From positions 1-41,286 of IMG/VR virus record IMGVR_UViG_3300045743_000340: a stretch of DNA of 41,286 bases. One strand, 5' to 3'. The stretch comes from a virus. This document shows positions 22,819 to 31,459 of the stretch, piece by piece (position 1 is the stretch's first letter; the number at the start of each line of letters is the position of its first letter). A program made the translations under genes and the position numbers. The notes beneath the pieces were generated by a model, which was given only the letters and a program-made list of their open reading frames with translations, did no database searches and had not been told where the DNA came from.

Positions 22819-24510
22819 ATGATATCTTTGATTTATATTAATATAGGTCCAATACAAGAATATATATATGATTCAATTTATCAATCAATTATTGTTAATA
22901 AAGATATTGATCTAAAAATTTACATTGGAATAAATGAAATTTATTTAAGTGATTTTAGAAAAGAATTGAACAATTGGAATGTATTTACCAATAATGTTGT
23001 TCTTGTCAATATTGACCTTAGTCCATCCTTTGATTTTTTAAAAGAACAACACAACGGATTTAGAGAGAATTTTTGGCTAAATACAACAAAGCGTTTCTTT
23101 TATATAGAATACATTATGAAATTATATAGAGAAGAAAATGTATATCATATAGAAAATGACGTAATGTTATTCCAACCCTTGAAAGAATTATATAATGTTA
23201 AGTTAACAGTTGTATCTGATCATCTAAAAAGAGTTATTGCATCTATTATGTTTATTAAAAATACTCAACAAATAACAGATTTAAATAATTATATAAAATC
23301 AATTATTGAAAAAGAAACACGATTTATTAATGATATGGAACTTTTAGGAAGTTACTCGTATTTTGATTATTTTAATATAGATCCAAATCTTGGTGATACT
23401 TATGATGGTGCATGTTTTGGCCAATATATTGGTGGAGTTGATTATCGAAATATACCAGAATTTGAAAAGAAAACACCACAAGAACAACTCTTTATAAAAT
23501 ATACCAATGGCTTAAAAGGGTTTGTAAATGAAACTAGTATTATTAAACCAAATAATTATACAATTACAAAAAGAGACAGCAAGTATTATGCTAATAATAG
23601 TTTACTCGTAAATTTACATATACATTCAAAACAATTATACAATTTTAGTAATAGAGTAACTCCGTTTAATGATATTATTACAGGAGACCGAGTTCTTGAA
23701 TTATGTGATATTGTATTTTTAACTGAAGACATTCTGCATTTTCATAAAAATATAGAACATTTTACAAAAGGAAAATCTATTGTAATAATTGAAAATAAAG
23801 TTTTAGATATTAAAAGCCAAGAAGCCCTAATGAATTTATTTGTAAAAAACGAACCTGTAAAAATATTTGTATATACTCATATTTTAGATATCTTTATTAA
23901 AAATATATTACCATATATCAATGTAAAGTGTATCATTTATTGTGGAAATTCTGATCATCCATTTGATGAAGAATACATCAGTTTATTAAATGATACCGAC
24001 GTTATTAAAGTTATTGCACAAAATCCAAATGTTATTCACCACAAATTAGAGCTATTACCAATTGGTATTGCTAATAGTATGTGGAAACATGGGAATTTAC
24101 TCCAATTATATCAGGTTATAAAAGATACTTATCGTAATAAAAAAGAAGGAGTGTATATTAATATTAATCCAGATACCTTTGCATATCGATCCAGATTATT
24201 AGATGGGATCCGTAAGAGTAATCATTTAAAAATATCAGGAAATAAAAATTATCAAGATTATTTATACGAATTAAGTAAACATAAATACGCGTTATGCCCG
24301 CGAGGAAATGGATTAGATTGTCATAGATATTTTGAGTGTATTTATTTAAATGTAATTCCAATTATCATTAATAATGATTATACCAATAGCAAAGCTTTTA
24401 CTAGAAATTTATATAATTATGGAACCATTAGTGGGCAAGGTAAACCTTTTTATGAGATAACTTCAAATAATATAAATGATATTATTTTAGAATTAGAAAA
24501 TTTATTATAA
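22819..24510 (+). CDS. Exostosin-like glycosyltransferase with an extra N-terminal domain
   Basis: The 563-residue product has a C-terminal domain (about 340-563) like exostosin/GT47-type enzymes. It contains HHKLELLPIGIANSMWKHGN, SKHKYALCPRGNGLDCHRYF and ECIYLNVIPIIINNDY, where the Arg-Gly-Asn-Gly and Glu residues are the conserved nucleotide-sugar site. The N-terminal 270 residues form a separate alpha/beta domain. Its blocks NGFRENFWLNTTKRFFYIEY and VYHIENDVMLFQPLKELY include a possible ENDV metal motif, as in GT-A type enzymes. The protein may therefore carry two transferase modules. Donor and acceptor are unknown. It probably works with the product of 1826-4444 on virion glycans. Confidence 0.75.
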   Translation: MISLIYINIGPIQEYIYDSIYQSIIVNKDIDLKIYIGINEIYLSDFRKELNNWNVFTNNVVLVNIDLSPSFDFLKEQHNGFRENFWLNTTKRFFYIEYIMKLYREENVYHIENDVMLFQPLKELYNVKLTVVSDHLKRVIASIMFIKNTQQITDLNNYIKSIIEKETRFINDMELLGSYSYFDYFNIDPNLGDTYDGACFGQYIGGVDYRNIPEFEKKTPQEQLFIKYTNGLKGFVNETSIIKPNNYTITKRDSKYYANNSLLVNLHIHSKQLYNFSNRVTPFNDIITGDRVLELCDIVFLTEDILHFHKNIEHFTKGKSIVIIENKVLDIKSQEALMNLFVKNEPVKIFVYTHILDIFIKNILPYINVKCIIYCGNSDHPFDEEYISLLNDTDVIKVIAQNPNVIHHKLELLPIGIANSMWKHGNLLQLYQVIKDTYRNKKEGVYININPDTFAYRSRLLDGIRKSNHLKISGNKNYQDYLYELSKHKYALCPRGNGLDCHRYFECIYLNVIPIIINNDYTNSKAFTRNLYNYGTISGQGKPFYEITSNNINDIILELENLL

Positions 24511-24835
24511 AGTTAAAGTTAAAGTGTAATTGCCGTTCATTAAATTCTTATAAATTCTTATAAATTCTTATAAATACTACCGTTGGTTATTTATAAATGC
24601 TTCTGCAATTGTAATTAAGAATTACTATGAATTTATATGGTTCTGTTACCGCCAACGAACGCAGACGGATTATAAAATACATATAGTTTTTATAATGATG
24701 GAAATAAAATATTCCTTTTTACTTTAAGATATCTTGGCTCTCGATATTTGATACGTGTAAAGTAACACATTAATGTATACTTAATGACACTGTTTTTTTT
24801 TAATCATTGTTTATTTTTGACTTTATTAATAAATA
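24511..24835. other. 325-bp gap with short tandem repeats; no gene seen
   Basis: Contains a 10-base tandem repeat (taaattctta, three copies plus a partial, 24541-24574), a near-palindrome GTAATTaagAATTAC at 24611-24625 and a locally GC-richer patch CGCCAACGAACGCAGACGG near 24648. The longest frame from an ATG I found here is about 19 codons. I see no tRNA-like fold and none of the AAAACTTTT hairpins typical of other gaps. Confidence 0.6.
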
Positions 24836-27706
24836 TTAATGAGAAATAGTAATTGCCCTAAATGAAATATCAGTTGATATCCAATTAGCTAAATTTGATG
24901 AGGTATATTGTATTTGGCCAGTTAAACCATTGATTGTCAATGTCACCCCAGATGTATCTCCATAACTTTGTTGGATTAATACCCACCCCCCATTTTTATA
25001 ATATCCATAAAGGTCACTGACTTCTATGATATTACCTGTATTTGTCATAATATTTATGGACATGAATACTTTAAATGAAATAGTGTAGTTAAAATCAAAT
25101 ATTAAATTATTAATATTACTAGGAGAAATTACATTATTACTAGCATTGAATGTAATTTCCTTTATGATATCACCTCTATTTGGAGTAATATCTATATTAT
25201 TTACTAATAGTGACCGCTTTATGTAAGCTCCACCATATGTAATTAAAGATCCTGTACTAATATTTGTAGAGTCTTCTCCATTTGTAAGTAATATACCAGA
25301 AGTAGTATCCAATATTAACTTATTATTATAAAATGTTATTTGTGCATCAGCTATGATAGGATAACATCCATTTCCTCTTAAAATAGCTGTAGGAAATAAA
25401 TTACTTGTACCAGTTCCACCATGTGTTATTGGTAATACCTTTGAAGAACTATCTAGTTTAAATTGATAACGTAAATATGCTGGTACTCCATTAGTATTGG
25501 TATACTTTAAATAAGCAACTGAATTTGAAGAAAATACTGATATTTTAATACCATCACCTATTAGATTATCACCAGTAACCTGGGTATTAAGGATCCATTC
25601 TGAGTTAACCTTGACACATTCTACGTTATAATATGCATATTTAGATAAACTAGGTATTTCTATATATAAATGGAAATTTTTTGACAATGAAGTAAATGAA
25701 AATAAGGAAATGTCAATGAATTGATTTATTGTATTAGGTAATAATGTAATAATTGGGTCGCTAGGAGCAATAGTGATATCATTAAATATATTTATAGTAG
25801 ATGTCCCCGAAACATTTGTATTTTTATATTGTAAAGTACCATCTGATAAATTACTCTGAATAGCAAAATAAACATTAGTAGGTGAACCCTGAAAAAAAGT
25901 AGAAATAACCCATGTGCTTCCTTTTAATAATAATGTTATATAATATACAGAAAATCCAATAGGACTTGTTACATACAGCACTAGTTTTTTAACAAGGTAA
26001 CTTGTATTGATATATGTAAAAATCGGGTTAGGTATGTCCGTAAAAATATTAATATTATTTGACAAAGTGTAATCTATAAACGTTTGTTTAATATTTGCAA
26101 TAATCGAGAATTTTAAAAATGAAAAACTTGTATTACTATTATTTGTATACTGTAGTTCACCTAAAGGAGTAATTGAAAATTGTAAGGAATTTCGTTGATT
26201 TAGATAAGTAGTTGTGAGTATCCATACTCCGCTTTCTAATATTCCACGTATATTGTAAAATGTATATATGTTATTCGAAAATGAATATATCTGTATATAA
26301 AATGCTTTATATACACCAGGGTCAAAAACTAATAAAGGATCAATAGTTAAAGGTATTAATTGATTATTATTTAATATAACTTCACATGCATTTAAAATAG
26401 TTCCAAAAAGATCATCTATATATTTTTTGTTTACTGCATCATAATCTAAAATGGGGTCTGCTACTGATGTAATTCTATTCATGTCAAGGTCTAGTTGTCC
26501 TCCTATAAATGTATTTTGATAAATATTAACACCTCCATATACTGTTAAAGCTGCCGTTCCTGTCGTTAAATTTTGTGCATAACTCGTATTCATTATATTT
26601 ATTAGTCCACCTGTAGATACTACTAAATTATTATTTGTAAAAAGAAGAATATTTGATCCTTCGATTGTATTTGCAACAGATCCTCCAAATATTATTTGTC
26701 CTTGAGAGAAATTACCAAAAATAGTTCCATAGGTTTTTGAGTCGACGTAATATTTATTTGCTACATCTAAGTTATTATTTGGCGAAGTAACATTTGTAAT
26801 AATATTATTATGTAAATCGATTGTGTTGAAAAAATTACTCGTTCCTAAGATGTTTAATGTTCCAGCTGTAGATAAAACCAAATTATTATTTGTAAAAAGG
26901 AAAACATTAGATCCTTCTATAGTACTACTTGAAGTTCCTCCAAATATGACTTGTCCTTCGGTAAAATTACCAAAAATATTTCCATAAGTTTTTGAATCTA
27001 CGTAATATTTATTTGCTACATCTAAATTATTATTTGGAGAAGTAACATTTGTAATGATATTATTGTGTAAATCGATTGTATTAAAAAAATTACTCGTTCC
27101 TAAGATGTTTAGTGTCCCAGCTGTAGATAAAACTAAATTATTATTTGTAAAAAGGAAAGCATTAGATCCTTCAATAGTACTTCCAGATGTTCCTCCAAAT
27201 ATGACTTGTCCTTGAGTAAAATTACCAAAAATATTTCCATGGGTTTTTGAGTCTACATAATATTTATTTGCTACATCTAAGTTATTATTTGGCGAAGTAA
27301 CATTTGTAATGATATTATTATGTAAATCTACTGTATTAAAGAAATTACTTGTTCCTAAAATATTTAATGTTCCAGCTGTAGATAAAACTAAATTATTATT
27401 GGTAAATAACAATATGTTAGATCCTTCTATTGTATTACTTGAAGTTCCACCAAATATAACTTGTCCTTGAGTAAAATTACCAAAAATATTTCCATAGGTT
27501 TTTGAGTCTACATAATATTTATTTGCTACATCTAAATTATTATTTGGTGATGTAACATTTATTATGATATTGTTGTGTAAATCGATCGTATTGAGAAAAT
27601 TACTTAAACCAGATACATTTAAATTACCAGATCCATATAAGGAGATATCCAAACCTGGTAAAATATGGAGATCTCCTTCATATACAGTTCCCAATGAAAT
27701 AGACAT
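24836..27706 (-). CDS. Fibre-like repeat protein (956 residues) with four C-terminal beta domains
   Basis: After about 60 residues the protein has four near-identical 85-residue repeats. Each holds GNFTQGQVIFGG, EGSN, NNLVLSTAGTLNILGTSNF and NNNLDVANKYYVDSKT. DNA copies are 255 bases apart, so they arose recently. A related phage-tail-like DYDAVNKKYIDDL closes the repeat region (about 425). The C-terminal half contains four divergent copies of a beta domain with a G-x-W-x-L...QYTN core, ending IQQSYGDTSGVTLTINGLTG. The last copy matches the end of the 759-residue protein at 34594-36873. No signal peptide is seen. The protein is probably a trimeric fibre or surface virion protein, inferred from phage tail-fibre resemblance. 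Confidence 0.8.
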   Translation of the reverse strand: MSISLGTVYEGDLHILPGLDISLYGSGNLNVSGLSNFLNTIDLHNNIIINVTSPNNNLDVANKYYVDSKTYGNIFGNFTQGQVIFGGTSSNTIEGSNILLFTNNNLVLSTAGTLNILGTSNFFNTVDLHNNIITNVTSPNNNLDVANKYYVDSKTHGNIFGNFTQGQVIFGGTSGSTIEGSNAFLFTNNNLVLSTAGTLNILGTSNFFNTIDLHNNIITNVTSPNNNLDVANKYYVDSKTYGNIFGNFTEGQVIFGGTSSSTIEGSNVFLFTNNNLVLSTAGTLNILGTSNFFNTIDLHNNIITNVTSPNNNLDVANKYYVDSKTYGTIFGNFSQGQIIFGGSVANTIEGSNILLFTNNNLVVSTGGLINIMNTSYAQNLTTGTAALTVYGGVNIYQNTFIGGQLDLDMNRITSVADPILDYDAVNKKYIDDLFGTILNACEVILNNNQLIPLTIDPLLVFDPGVYKAFYIQIYSFSNNIYTFYNIRGILESGVWILTTTYLNQRNSLQFSITPLGELQYTNNSNTSFSFLKFSIIANIKQTFIDYTLSNNINIFTDIPNPIFTYINTSYLVKKLVLYVTSPIGFSVYYITLLLKGSTWVISTFFQGSPTNVYFAIQSNLSDGTLQYKNTNVSGTSTINIFNDITIAPSDPIITLLPNTINQFIDISLFSFTSLSKNFHLYIEIPSLSKYAYYNVECVKVNSEWILNTQVTGDNLIGDGIKISVFSSNSVAYLKYTNTNGVPAYLRYQFKLDSSSKVLPITHGGTGTSNLFPTAILRGNGCYPIIADAQITFYNNKLILDTTSGILLTNGEDSTNISTGSLITYGGAYIKRSLLVNNIDITPNRGDIIKEITFNASNNVISPSNINNLIFDFNYTISFKVFMSINIMTNTGNIIEVSDLYGYYKNGGWVLIQQSYGDTSGVTLTINGLTGQIQYTSSNLANWISTDISFRAITISH
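26700..27680 (-). repeat. Four 255-bp coding repeats in the fibre gene
   Basis: The KYYVDSKT-encoding blocks recur near 27510, 27255, 27000 and 26745, i.e. every 255 bases, with high DNA identity. Ala/Val, Thr/Ile and Gln/Glu changes separate copies. Confidence 0.88.
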
Positions 27707-27787
27707 TCTTATTATTTGAATATAAATTAAATTTTAGATTTAGTCGTAATAAAAAGTAAAAAATATAATTATTGTAATATAATAAGA

Positions 27788-28618
27788 ATGGCTATACCAA
27801 TTAATTATATTTTTTTAAGACATGGTCAAAGTTTGAATAATAGTATTAGTGATATGATTCAAAATAATGTTATTACAAAAAAAGAAGTAGATATATTATC
27901 TAAAAACAATGGTCCTTTTATAGACCCTGTATTATCTCCAATTGGAAAATACTCTACTGTTTTAAATGGAGAAGTCGCAAGTCAAGTTTTAAAAAGAGAT
28001 TTTCATATTCCATCTATTAATATCGTTGGATGTTCACCTCTTATTCGTAGTATGTTAACTGCATATTATTCTACTAGAAAATGGCAAAGTCCCCCTAAAG
28101 TAATAACAGTATTACCATATCTTAGAGAGATTGATGAATCGAGTTCCAATAAATGGTCTGGTAAAAGTAATTTTGTCATGAATAATACTCCTAGTTATAT
28201 GCTAAAAGATATTGTAAATCAAAAAAGAATACTTTACCAATGGGGTATTTTGTCATTTTTTGATTTTAGTATAATCGAAAAGTATATTAAACTCCGATGT
28301 GAACCAGGTGATATTAATGATTTTATTAATTGGTCTAGAAAAGTTTTTTTACCAAAATTCAATAAACCATTTAATTTTTATATAATTACTCATTCTGGTG
28401 TTTTAAAAGATTATTTACCTGGAAATTATCAAAATAATAATGGTATCATTGTTCAATACATGTATCAGCCAAAAAGTAACATTTTTAATTTAGTAAAAAA
28501 GGAAAACATGTATCTAGATAAAGATCATGGGTTTGTCTCGGATTATTCTTCAAGGTATAGTATACAAACTAATAGTTATGCTTTTAAAACTTTATTAAAC
28601 AGTTACAATTTAATCTAA
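27788..28618 (+). CDS. Histidine phosphatase superfamily protein
   Basis: The 276-residue product opens with NYIFLRHGQSLNNS, whose RHG at 11-13 provides the phosphorylated His. INIVGCSPLIRSMLTAYYST gives the second conserved Arg. PYLREIDESSSNKW and FYIITHSGVLKDYL, with the second catalytic His, follow. The protein belongs to the phosphoglycerate mutase-like clan, but the substrate cannot be read from sequence; the clan includes sugar-phosphate and protein phosphatases. Its stop overlaps the stop of the next convergent gene by three bases, so the two mRNAs must overlap. Confidence 0.85.
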   Translation: MAIPINYIFLRHGQSLNNSISDMIQNNVITKKEVDILSKNNGPFIDPVLSPIGKYSTVLNGEVASQVLKRDFHIPSINIVGCSPLIRSMLTAYYSTRKWQSPPKVITVLPYLREIDESSSNKWSGKSNFVMNNTPSYMLKDIVNQKRILYQWGILSFFDFSIIEKYIKLRCEPGDINDFINWSRKVFLPKFNKPFNFYIITHSGVLKDYLPGNYQNNNGIIVQYMYQPKSNIFNLVKKENMYLDKDHGFVSDYSSRYSIQTNSYAFKTLLNSYNLI

Positions 28619-29040
28619 AAAAAAGAACTAAATAATGTTTTATACAAGGTTTTTCTTTCAATATCAAATACAATTGCATTAATACATGTATCTTTATAAT
28701 TATTGAAAATATCTAAAACAGTGAGATCATTATTTAATGTATTACAATTAATTGTTTTAAAAGTACCCCCGCAGTTTACATGGGGAACTGAACTTAAACT
28801 AAACTGTAAAGTATGGTTATTAACATTCTTTAATTGTGAAGAAATGCCTTCAATAATGCCATATAATGTCATATCATCATCTAATAAAAATTTATATTTT
28901 TCAGTTTTTAATACATTACTCTTAAGGCGTATTAAAATTGGTTTCTTTTCTGGAAATTTCTCCATTATAATCTGTGACTGTTTATTTAATAATTGGATCT
29001 CATATGATTCAAATATATCTTTAGTATAATCCAAATTCAT
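28615..29040 (-). CDS. Atg8-like ubiquitin-fold protein (candidate)
   Basis: The 141-residue product follows the Atg8/GABARAP layout. A helical start SYEIQLLNKQSQIIMEKFPE leads to KKPILIRLKSN as beta 1. KYKFLLDDDMTLYGIIEGIS corresponds to the Atg8 KYLVPxDxTVxxFxxxIR segment, and HTLQFSLSSV follows. LTVLDIFNNYKDTCINAIVF then matches the Atg8 M/L-x-x-LY-x-x-x-x-x-x-D-x-FLY-x-AY end. Two differences stand out: an insert of about ten residues with two Cys before the last block, and an end FSSFF with no terminal Gly for lipid conjugation. If correct, the protein could bind autophagy adaptors without being lipidated. The assignment rests on pattern matching by eye. Confidence 0.5.
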   Translation of the reverse strand: MNLDYTKDIFESYEIQLLNKQSQIIMEKFPEKKPILIRLKSNVLKTEKYKFLLDDDMTLYGIIEGISSQLKNVNNHTLQFSLSSVPHVNCGGTFKTINCNTLNNDLTVLDIFNNYKDTCINAIVFDIERKTLYKTLFSSFF

Positions 29041-29042
29041 TT

Positions 29043-29090
29043 AAACTTTTAACTGGTAAAATAAACTTTAGTTTGTTTAACGAAAAGTTT
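29043..29090. repeat. Nested hairpin between divergent genes
   Basis: Outer stem AAACTTTT/AAAAGTTT (29043-29050 and 29083-29090) around an inner AAACTTTAGTTTGTTTA. The inner sequence is related in reverse to the 26-base palindrome at 32416-32441. It begins two bases upstream of the minus-strand ATG at 29040. Confidence 0.65.
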
Positions 29091-29123
29091 TATCAAAATG
29101 TTATATATAAATATTCAAAATAA

Positions 29124-29133
29124 AAAAATGATT
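29124..29133 (+). promoter_or_regulatory. AAAAATGATT motif upstream of the DNA polymerase fragment
   Basis: The only plus-strand site of the nine, 25 bases before ATG 29158. GATAAATAATAAT at 29135-29147 is shared with 5911-5923. Confidence 0.5.
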
Positions 29134-29157
29134 CGATAAATAATAATCATAGTACAA

Positions 29158-30981
29158 ATGATGTATGAAACTAAATGTGTTAAAGAATTAGAATTACTTT
29201 ACAGTATATTACGCCAGAAATTCCCTGATAAAAAATTAAATATAATATTTAATTATAATACAAAAATATATACTTTGTCCGTTTCTAATGATAAATATAT
29301 TCCAAATCCAGAGATTCCTATCGATTTAAAAGTAGAAGTAGTATACGGAGATAGTTGTACTTCAGATACTCCATTGTTATTACGCAACCTACATTCTGGT
29401 TTAATTGACATTAAAACATTTGAAGATCTTTTCAATTATAATATTGAAAATAAAAAAAGCTACCCAGAATTTAAATTATTTGATCAATCAGTAAGATTAG
29501 AAAAGGAATATTGTAAAACAAATTATCAAGCTTGGACTGATCTTGGTTGGCAAGATATTAATAAAGTAATTAGACATAAATGTAATAAAAAAATTTATAA
29601 AATAACAACTAATACAGGATCCGTAAAGGTTACTGAAGATCACTCTTTATTAAATAACCTAGGAGAAAAAATTAAACCATCCGAATGCAATGTCAATACA
29701 AAATTATTAACACATTATCCAACAATATTCCCATATCCATCTGATACAGTATCTATGGTAAAAGCTTTTAGTGTTGGGGTAAAGTGTACCAAGATTCCAA
29801 GGTATATACTTAATAGTAATAATGATGTTATACAAAGTTTTATAGATGGTTACAATTCTACTGATAAGAATATAGAAGACAAAGATAGTGATATAGTACA
29901 AGCAAGTATGTATTTCTTAAAGCAAAAATTAAATAAACAAATTGAAAAAACAAAAATTATTAAAATAGAAATGTTAGAATCAACTGAAGATTATGTATAC
30001 GACTTAGAAACAGTATGTGGAAGATATCAAGCCGGTGTTGGAGATATTATTTTAAAGAATACTGATTCTGTCTTTATATCATATAAATACAATCTAGATA
30101 ATTATATTCAAAATAGACATGATACATTTAGATTATCTCAAATCTGTTCTGATATTATTACTAAAAAAGTATTTGATCGTCCTCCAATTGAATTAGAATT
30201 TGAAAAAGTATTTCAACCATTTATTTTACTAACTAAGAAAAGATATATTGGTAATAAATATGAAGACACCAATGATCCTATGAAATTAAGTAAAATAGAT
30301 TATAAAGGAATTGCTATATTGAGAAGAGATTTTTGTCCATTTGTCAAAGAATGTTATTCTAAAATCATTGATATTATTTTTCAAAAAACAAATATTGATT
30401 CTGATAAAGCTATATCAGATACTATAACTTTATATAAAGAATATATTACAAATATTGAAAATTATAATATAAAGTTTTCACAATTATTATTAACGAGTTT
30501 AGTTAACAAAGAATATTCTTGCAAATTATGTAAAAAAAAATGCGAATGGATATTGAAATGTAAATGCGGTGAAATTAACAAAGAAAAAAAAGAGGCATGT
30601 GCTAAATGTAATCGATCCTTTGAATGTTTACATACATTTAGTTTGTCTCATATTAATTTGGCACAAAAAATGTTACAAAGAAGAGAAGATATAAATATAG
30701 GTGATCGTATTGCATTTGTTTACATCGAAGATCTTACTAGTGATAAATTAGCAAAAAATGAATTAAGTGAAAATTTAGAATATGTTAATAAACATAATTT
30801 AAAGTTTAATCGAATATGTTATGCTGAACAATTAATGAAAACAATACTTAGTTTTTATAAAGTATTATTAAAAGACCGTCCAGAATTATTAGATGAACTT
30901 ATTACTTATTCTAATAAAAAATTAGTATCATTTGGTGGATCAAAATTAAAAGCAAGTGATTATAAGTTATTTGAAGAATAA
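29158..30981 (+). CDS. DNA polymerase family B, C-terminal part only, with intein
   Basis: The 607-residue precursor starts MMYETKCVKELELL, within the palm helix that normally follows the IGRxM segment. VEVVYGD follows, then an intein (residues 66-301), then TDSVFISYKY. Splicing would restore YGDTDS, palm motif C with both catalytic Asp. The rest is the usual viral thumb: RPPIELEFEKVFQPFILLTK, KKRYIG, a cysteine cluster (about 445-480) and a C-terminal FGGSKLKASDY. Exonuclease, fingers and motif A are missing, and no other polymerase piece is in the window. The gap upstream has no open frame leading in, and a promoter-like motif sits 25 bases before the ATG. So this looks like a genuine split gene rather than a frameshift. 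The N-terminal half must lie elsewhere if the enzyme works. Confidence 0.9.
   Translation: MMYETKCVKELELLYSILRQKFPDKKLNIIFNYNTKIYTLSVSNDKYIPNPEIPIDLKVEVVYGDSCTSDTPLLLRNLHSGLIDIKTFEDLFNYNIENKKSYPEFKLFDQSVRLEKEYCKTNYQAWTDLGWQDINKVIRHKCNKKIYKITTNTGSVKVTEDHSLLNNLGEKIKPSECNVNTKLLTHYPTIFPYPSDTVSMVKAFSVGVKCTKIPRYILNSNNDVIQSFIDGYNSTDKNIEDKDSDIVQASMYFLKQKLNKQIEKTKIIKIEMLESTEDYVYDLETVCGRYQAGVGDIILKNTDSVFISYKYNLDNYIQNRHDTFRLSQICSDIITKKVFDRPPIELEFEKVFQPFILLTKKRYIGNKYEDTNDPMKLSKIDYKGIAILRRDFCPFVKECYSKIIDIIFQKTNIDSDKAISDTITLYKEYITNIENYNIKFSQLLLTSLVNKEYSCKLCKKKCEWILKCKCGEINKEKKEACAKCNRSFECLHTFSLSHINLAQKMLQRREDINIGDRIAFVYIEDLTSDKLAKNELSENLEYVNKHNLKFNRICYAEQLMKTILSFYKVLLKDRPELLDELITYSNKKLVSFGGSKLKASDYKLFEE
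29353..30060 (+). other. Intein (236 residues) at the DNA polymerase YGD/TDS site
   Basis: It starts with Ser1 (SCTSDTPLLLRNLHSG) and ends IILKN before Thr+1. VTEDHSLL is the B block and YVYDLETVCGRYQAGVGDI the F/G region. The opening LLLRNLHSGLIDIKTFEDL matches giant-virus PolB inteins at this site. The penultimate residue is Lys, not the usual His. The middle (PRYILNSNNDVIQSFIDGYN) looks like an eroded LAGLIDADG endonuclease, far too short to be active. Confidence 0.9.
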
Positions 30982-30983
30982 AT

Positions 30984-31003
30984 CAACTTTTTAAAAAAAG
31001 TTG
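30984..31003. terminator. Hairpin just after the polymerase gene
   Basis: CAACTTTTTAAAAAAAGTTG begins two bases after the stop codon. Identical to 11335-11354. Confidence 0.65.
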
Positions 31004-31026
31004 TAACAAAACAACATCGGTATAAA

Positions 31027-31047
31027 TCACTCGCGTCGTGAGTGATA
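31027..31047. repeat. ATCACTC/GAGTGAT hairpin
   Basis: ATCACTCgcgtcgtGAGTGAT, stem 7 bp, lies between two CAAC/GTTG hairpins that belong to the two convergent gene ends. Confidence 0.65.
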
Positions 31048-31062
31048 CTATCTTTTTGATCA

Positions 31063-31082
31063 CAACTTTTTTTAAAAAGTTG
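31063..31082. terminator. Hairpin after the minus gene 31085-31312
   Basis: Reverse complement of the 30984-31003 20-mer, ending two bases before the minus-strand stop. Read along each gene's transcript, the two hairpins are the same sequence. Confidence 0.65.
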
Positions 31083-31084
31083 GT

Positions 31085-31312
31085 TTATAAAACGGTCATA
31101 TTAATAGTTACTTTATATTTATATATATCATGATTTATATAACTAGAGCAAGTCTTAAATCCTTTTACAGGGACTAAAGTAGCTATCATTTTATTTACAA
31201 ATGTTTCAATAACAGTTGAACGGTCACCAATATTATCGGTTAAATTACATCCATTATATATAATTGGATCGAATGCACGTGTGTGAAAATTAAATTCGTA
31301 ATCAAATTGCAT
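31085..31312 (-). CDS. Small 75-residue protein, unknown function
   Basis: The product is polar with alternating beta-like segments (FVNKMIATLVPVKGF and KYKVTINMTVL). It has two Cys (about residues 22 and 56) and no membrane helix. Support is moderate: a hairpin sits right after the stop, and it is flanked by divergent and convergent neighbours without other frames. No family recognised. Confidence 0.6.
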   Translation of the reverse strand: MQFDYEFNFHTRAFDPIIYNGCNLTDNIGDRSTVIETFVNKMIATLVPVKGFKTCSSYINHDIYKYKVTINMTVL

Positions 31313-31345
31313 ATTGAGTTTTGTTTTATATTATAACAATAAAAA

Positions 31346-31366
31346 ACTTTTTAACAAAAAGTTTAG
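31346..31366. repeat. AAACTTTTT/AAAAAGTTT hairpin in a divergent gap
   Basis: AAACTTTTtaacaAAAAGTTT type stem, 33 bases upstream of the minus-strand ATG at 31312. Confidence 0.55.
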
Positions 31367-31403
31367 ACAAAAACACAATGTAAAAAAATCTTATATTCTA
31401 ATC

Positions 31404-31423
31404 CACTTCGCATTAGCGAAGTG
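31404..31423. repeat. CACTTCGC/GCGAAGTG hairpin
   Basis: CACTTCGCattaGCGAAGTG: perfect 8-bp stem, 4-base loop, in the divergent gap 31313-31502. Locally GC-rich. Confidence 0.7.
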
Positions 31424-31430
31424 ACATTTC

Positions 31431-31459
31431 TTTTGATCAAAAACTTTTTTAAAAGTTTT
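31431..31459. repeat. TTTTGATCAAAA plus AAAACTTTT/AAAAGTTTT hairpin
   Basis: 12-mer at 31431-31442, merging into AAAACTTTTTTAAAAGTTTT at 31440-31459, 43 bases before ATG 31503. Confidence 0.7.

Noticed and set aside
24640-24700. Possible tRNA in the GC-richer patch
   Set aside because: I found no acceptor stem pairing, T-loop consensus or anticodon arm.
26700-27680. Regular 255-base spacing considered as a CRISPR-like array
   Set aside because: The repeats are long, in frame, encode a fibre repeat and have no unique spacers.
29253-29435. Minus-strand frame across the start of the polymerase intein
   Set aside because: Antisense to conserved intein and palm motif sequence; no independent support.
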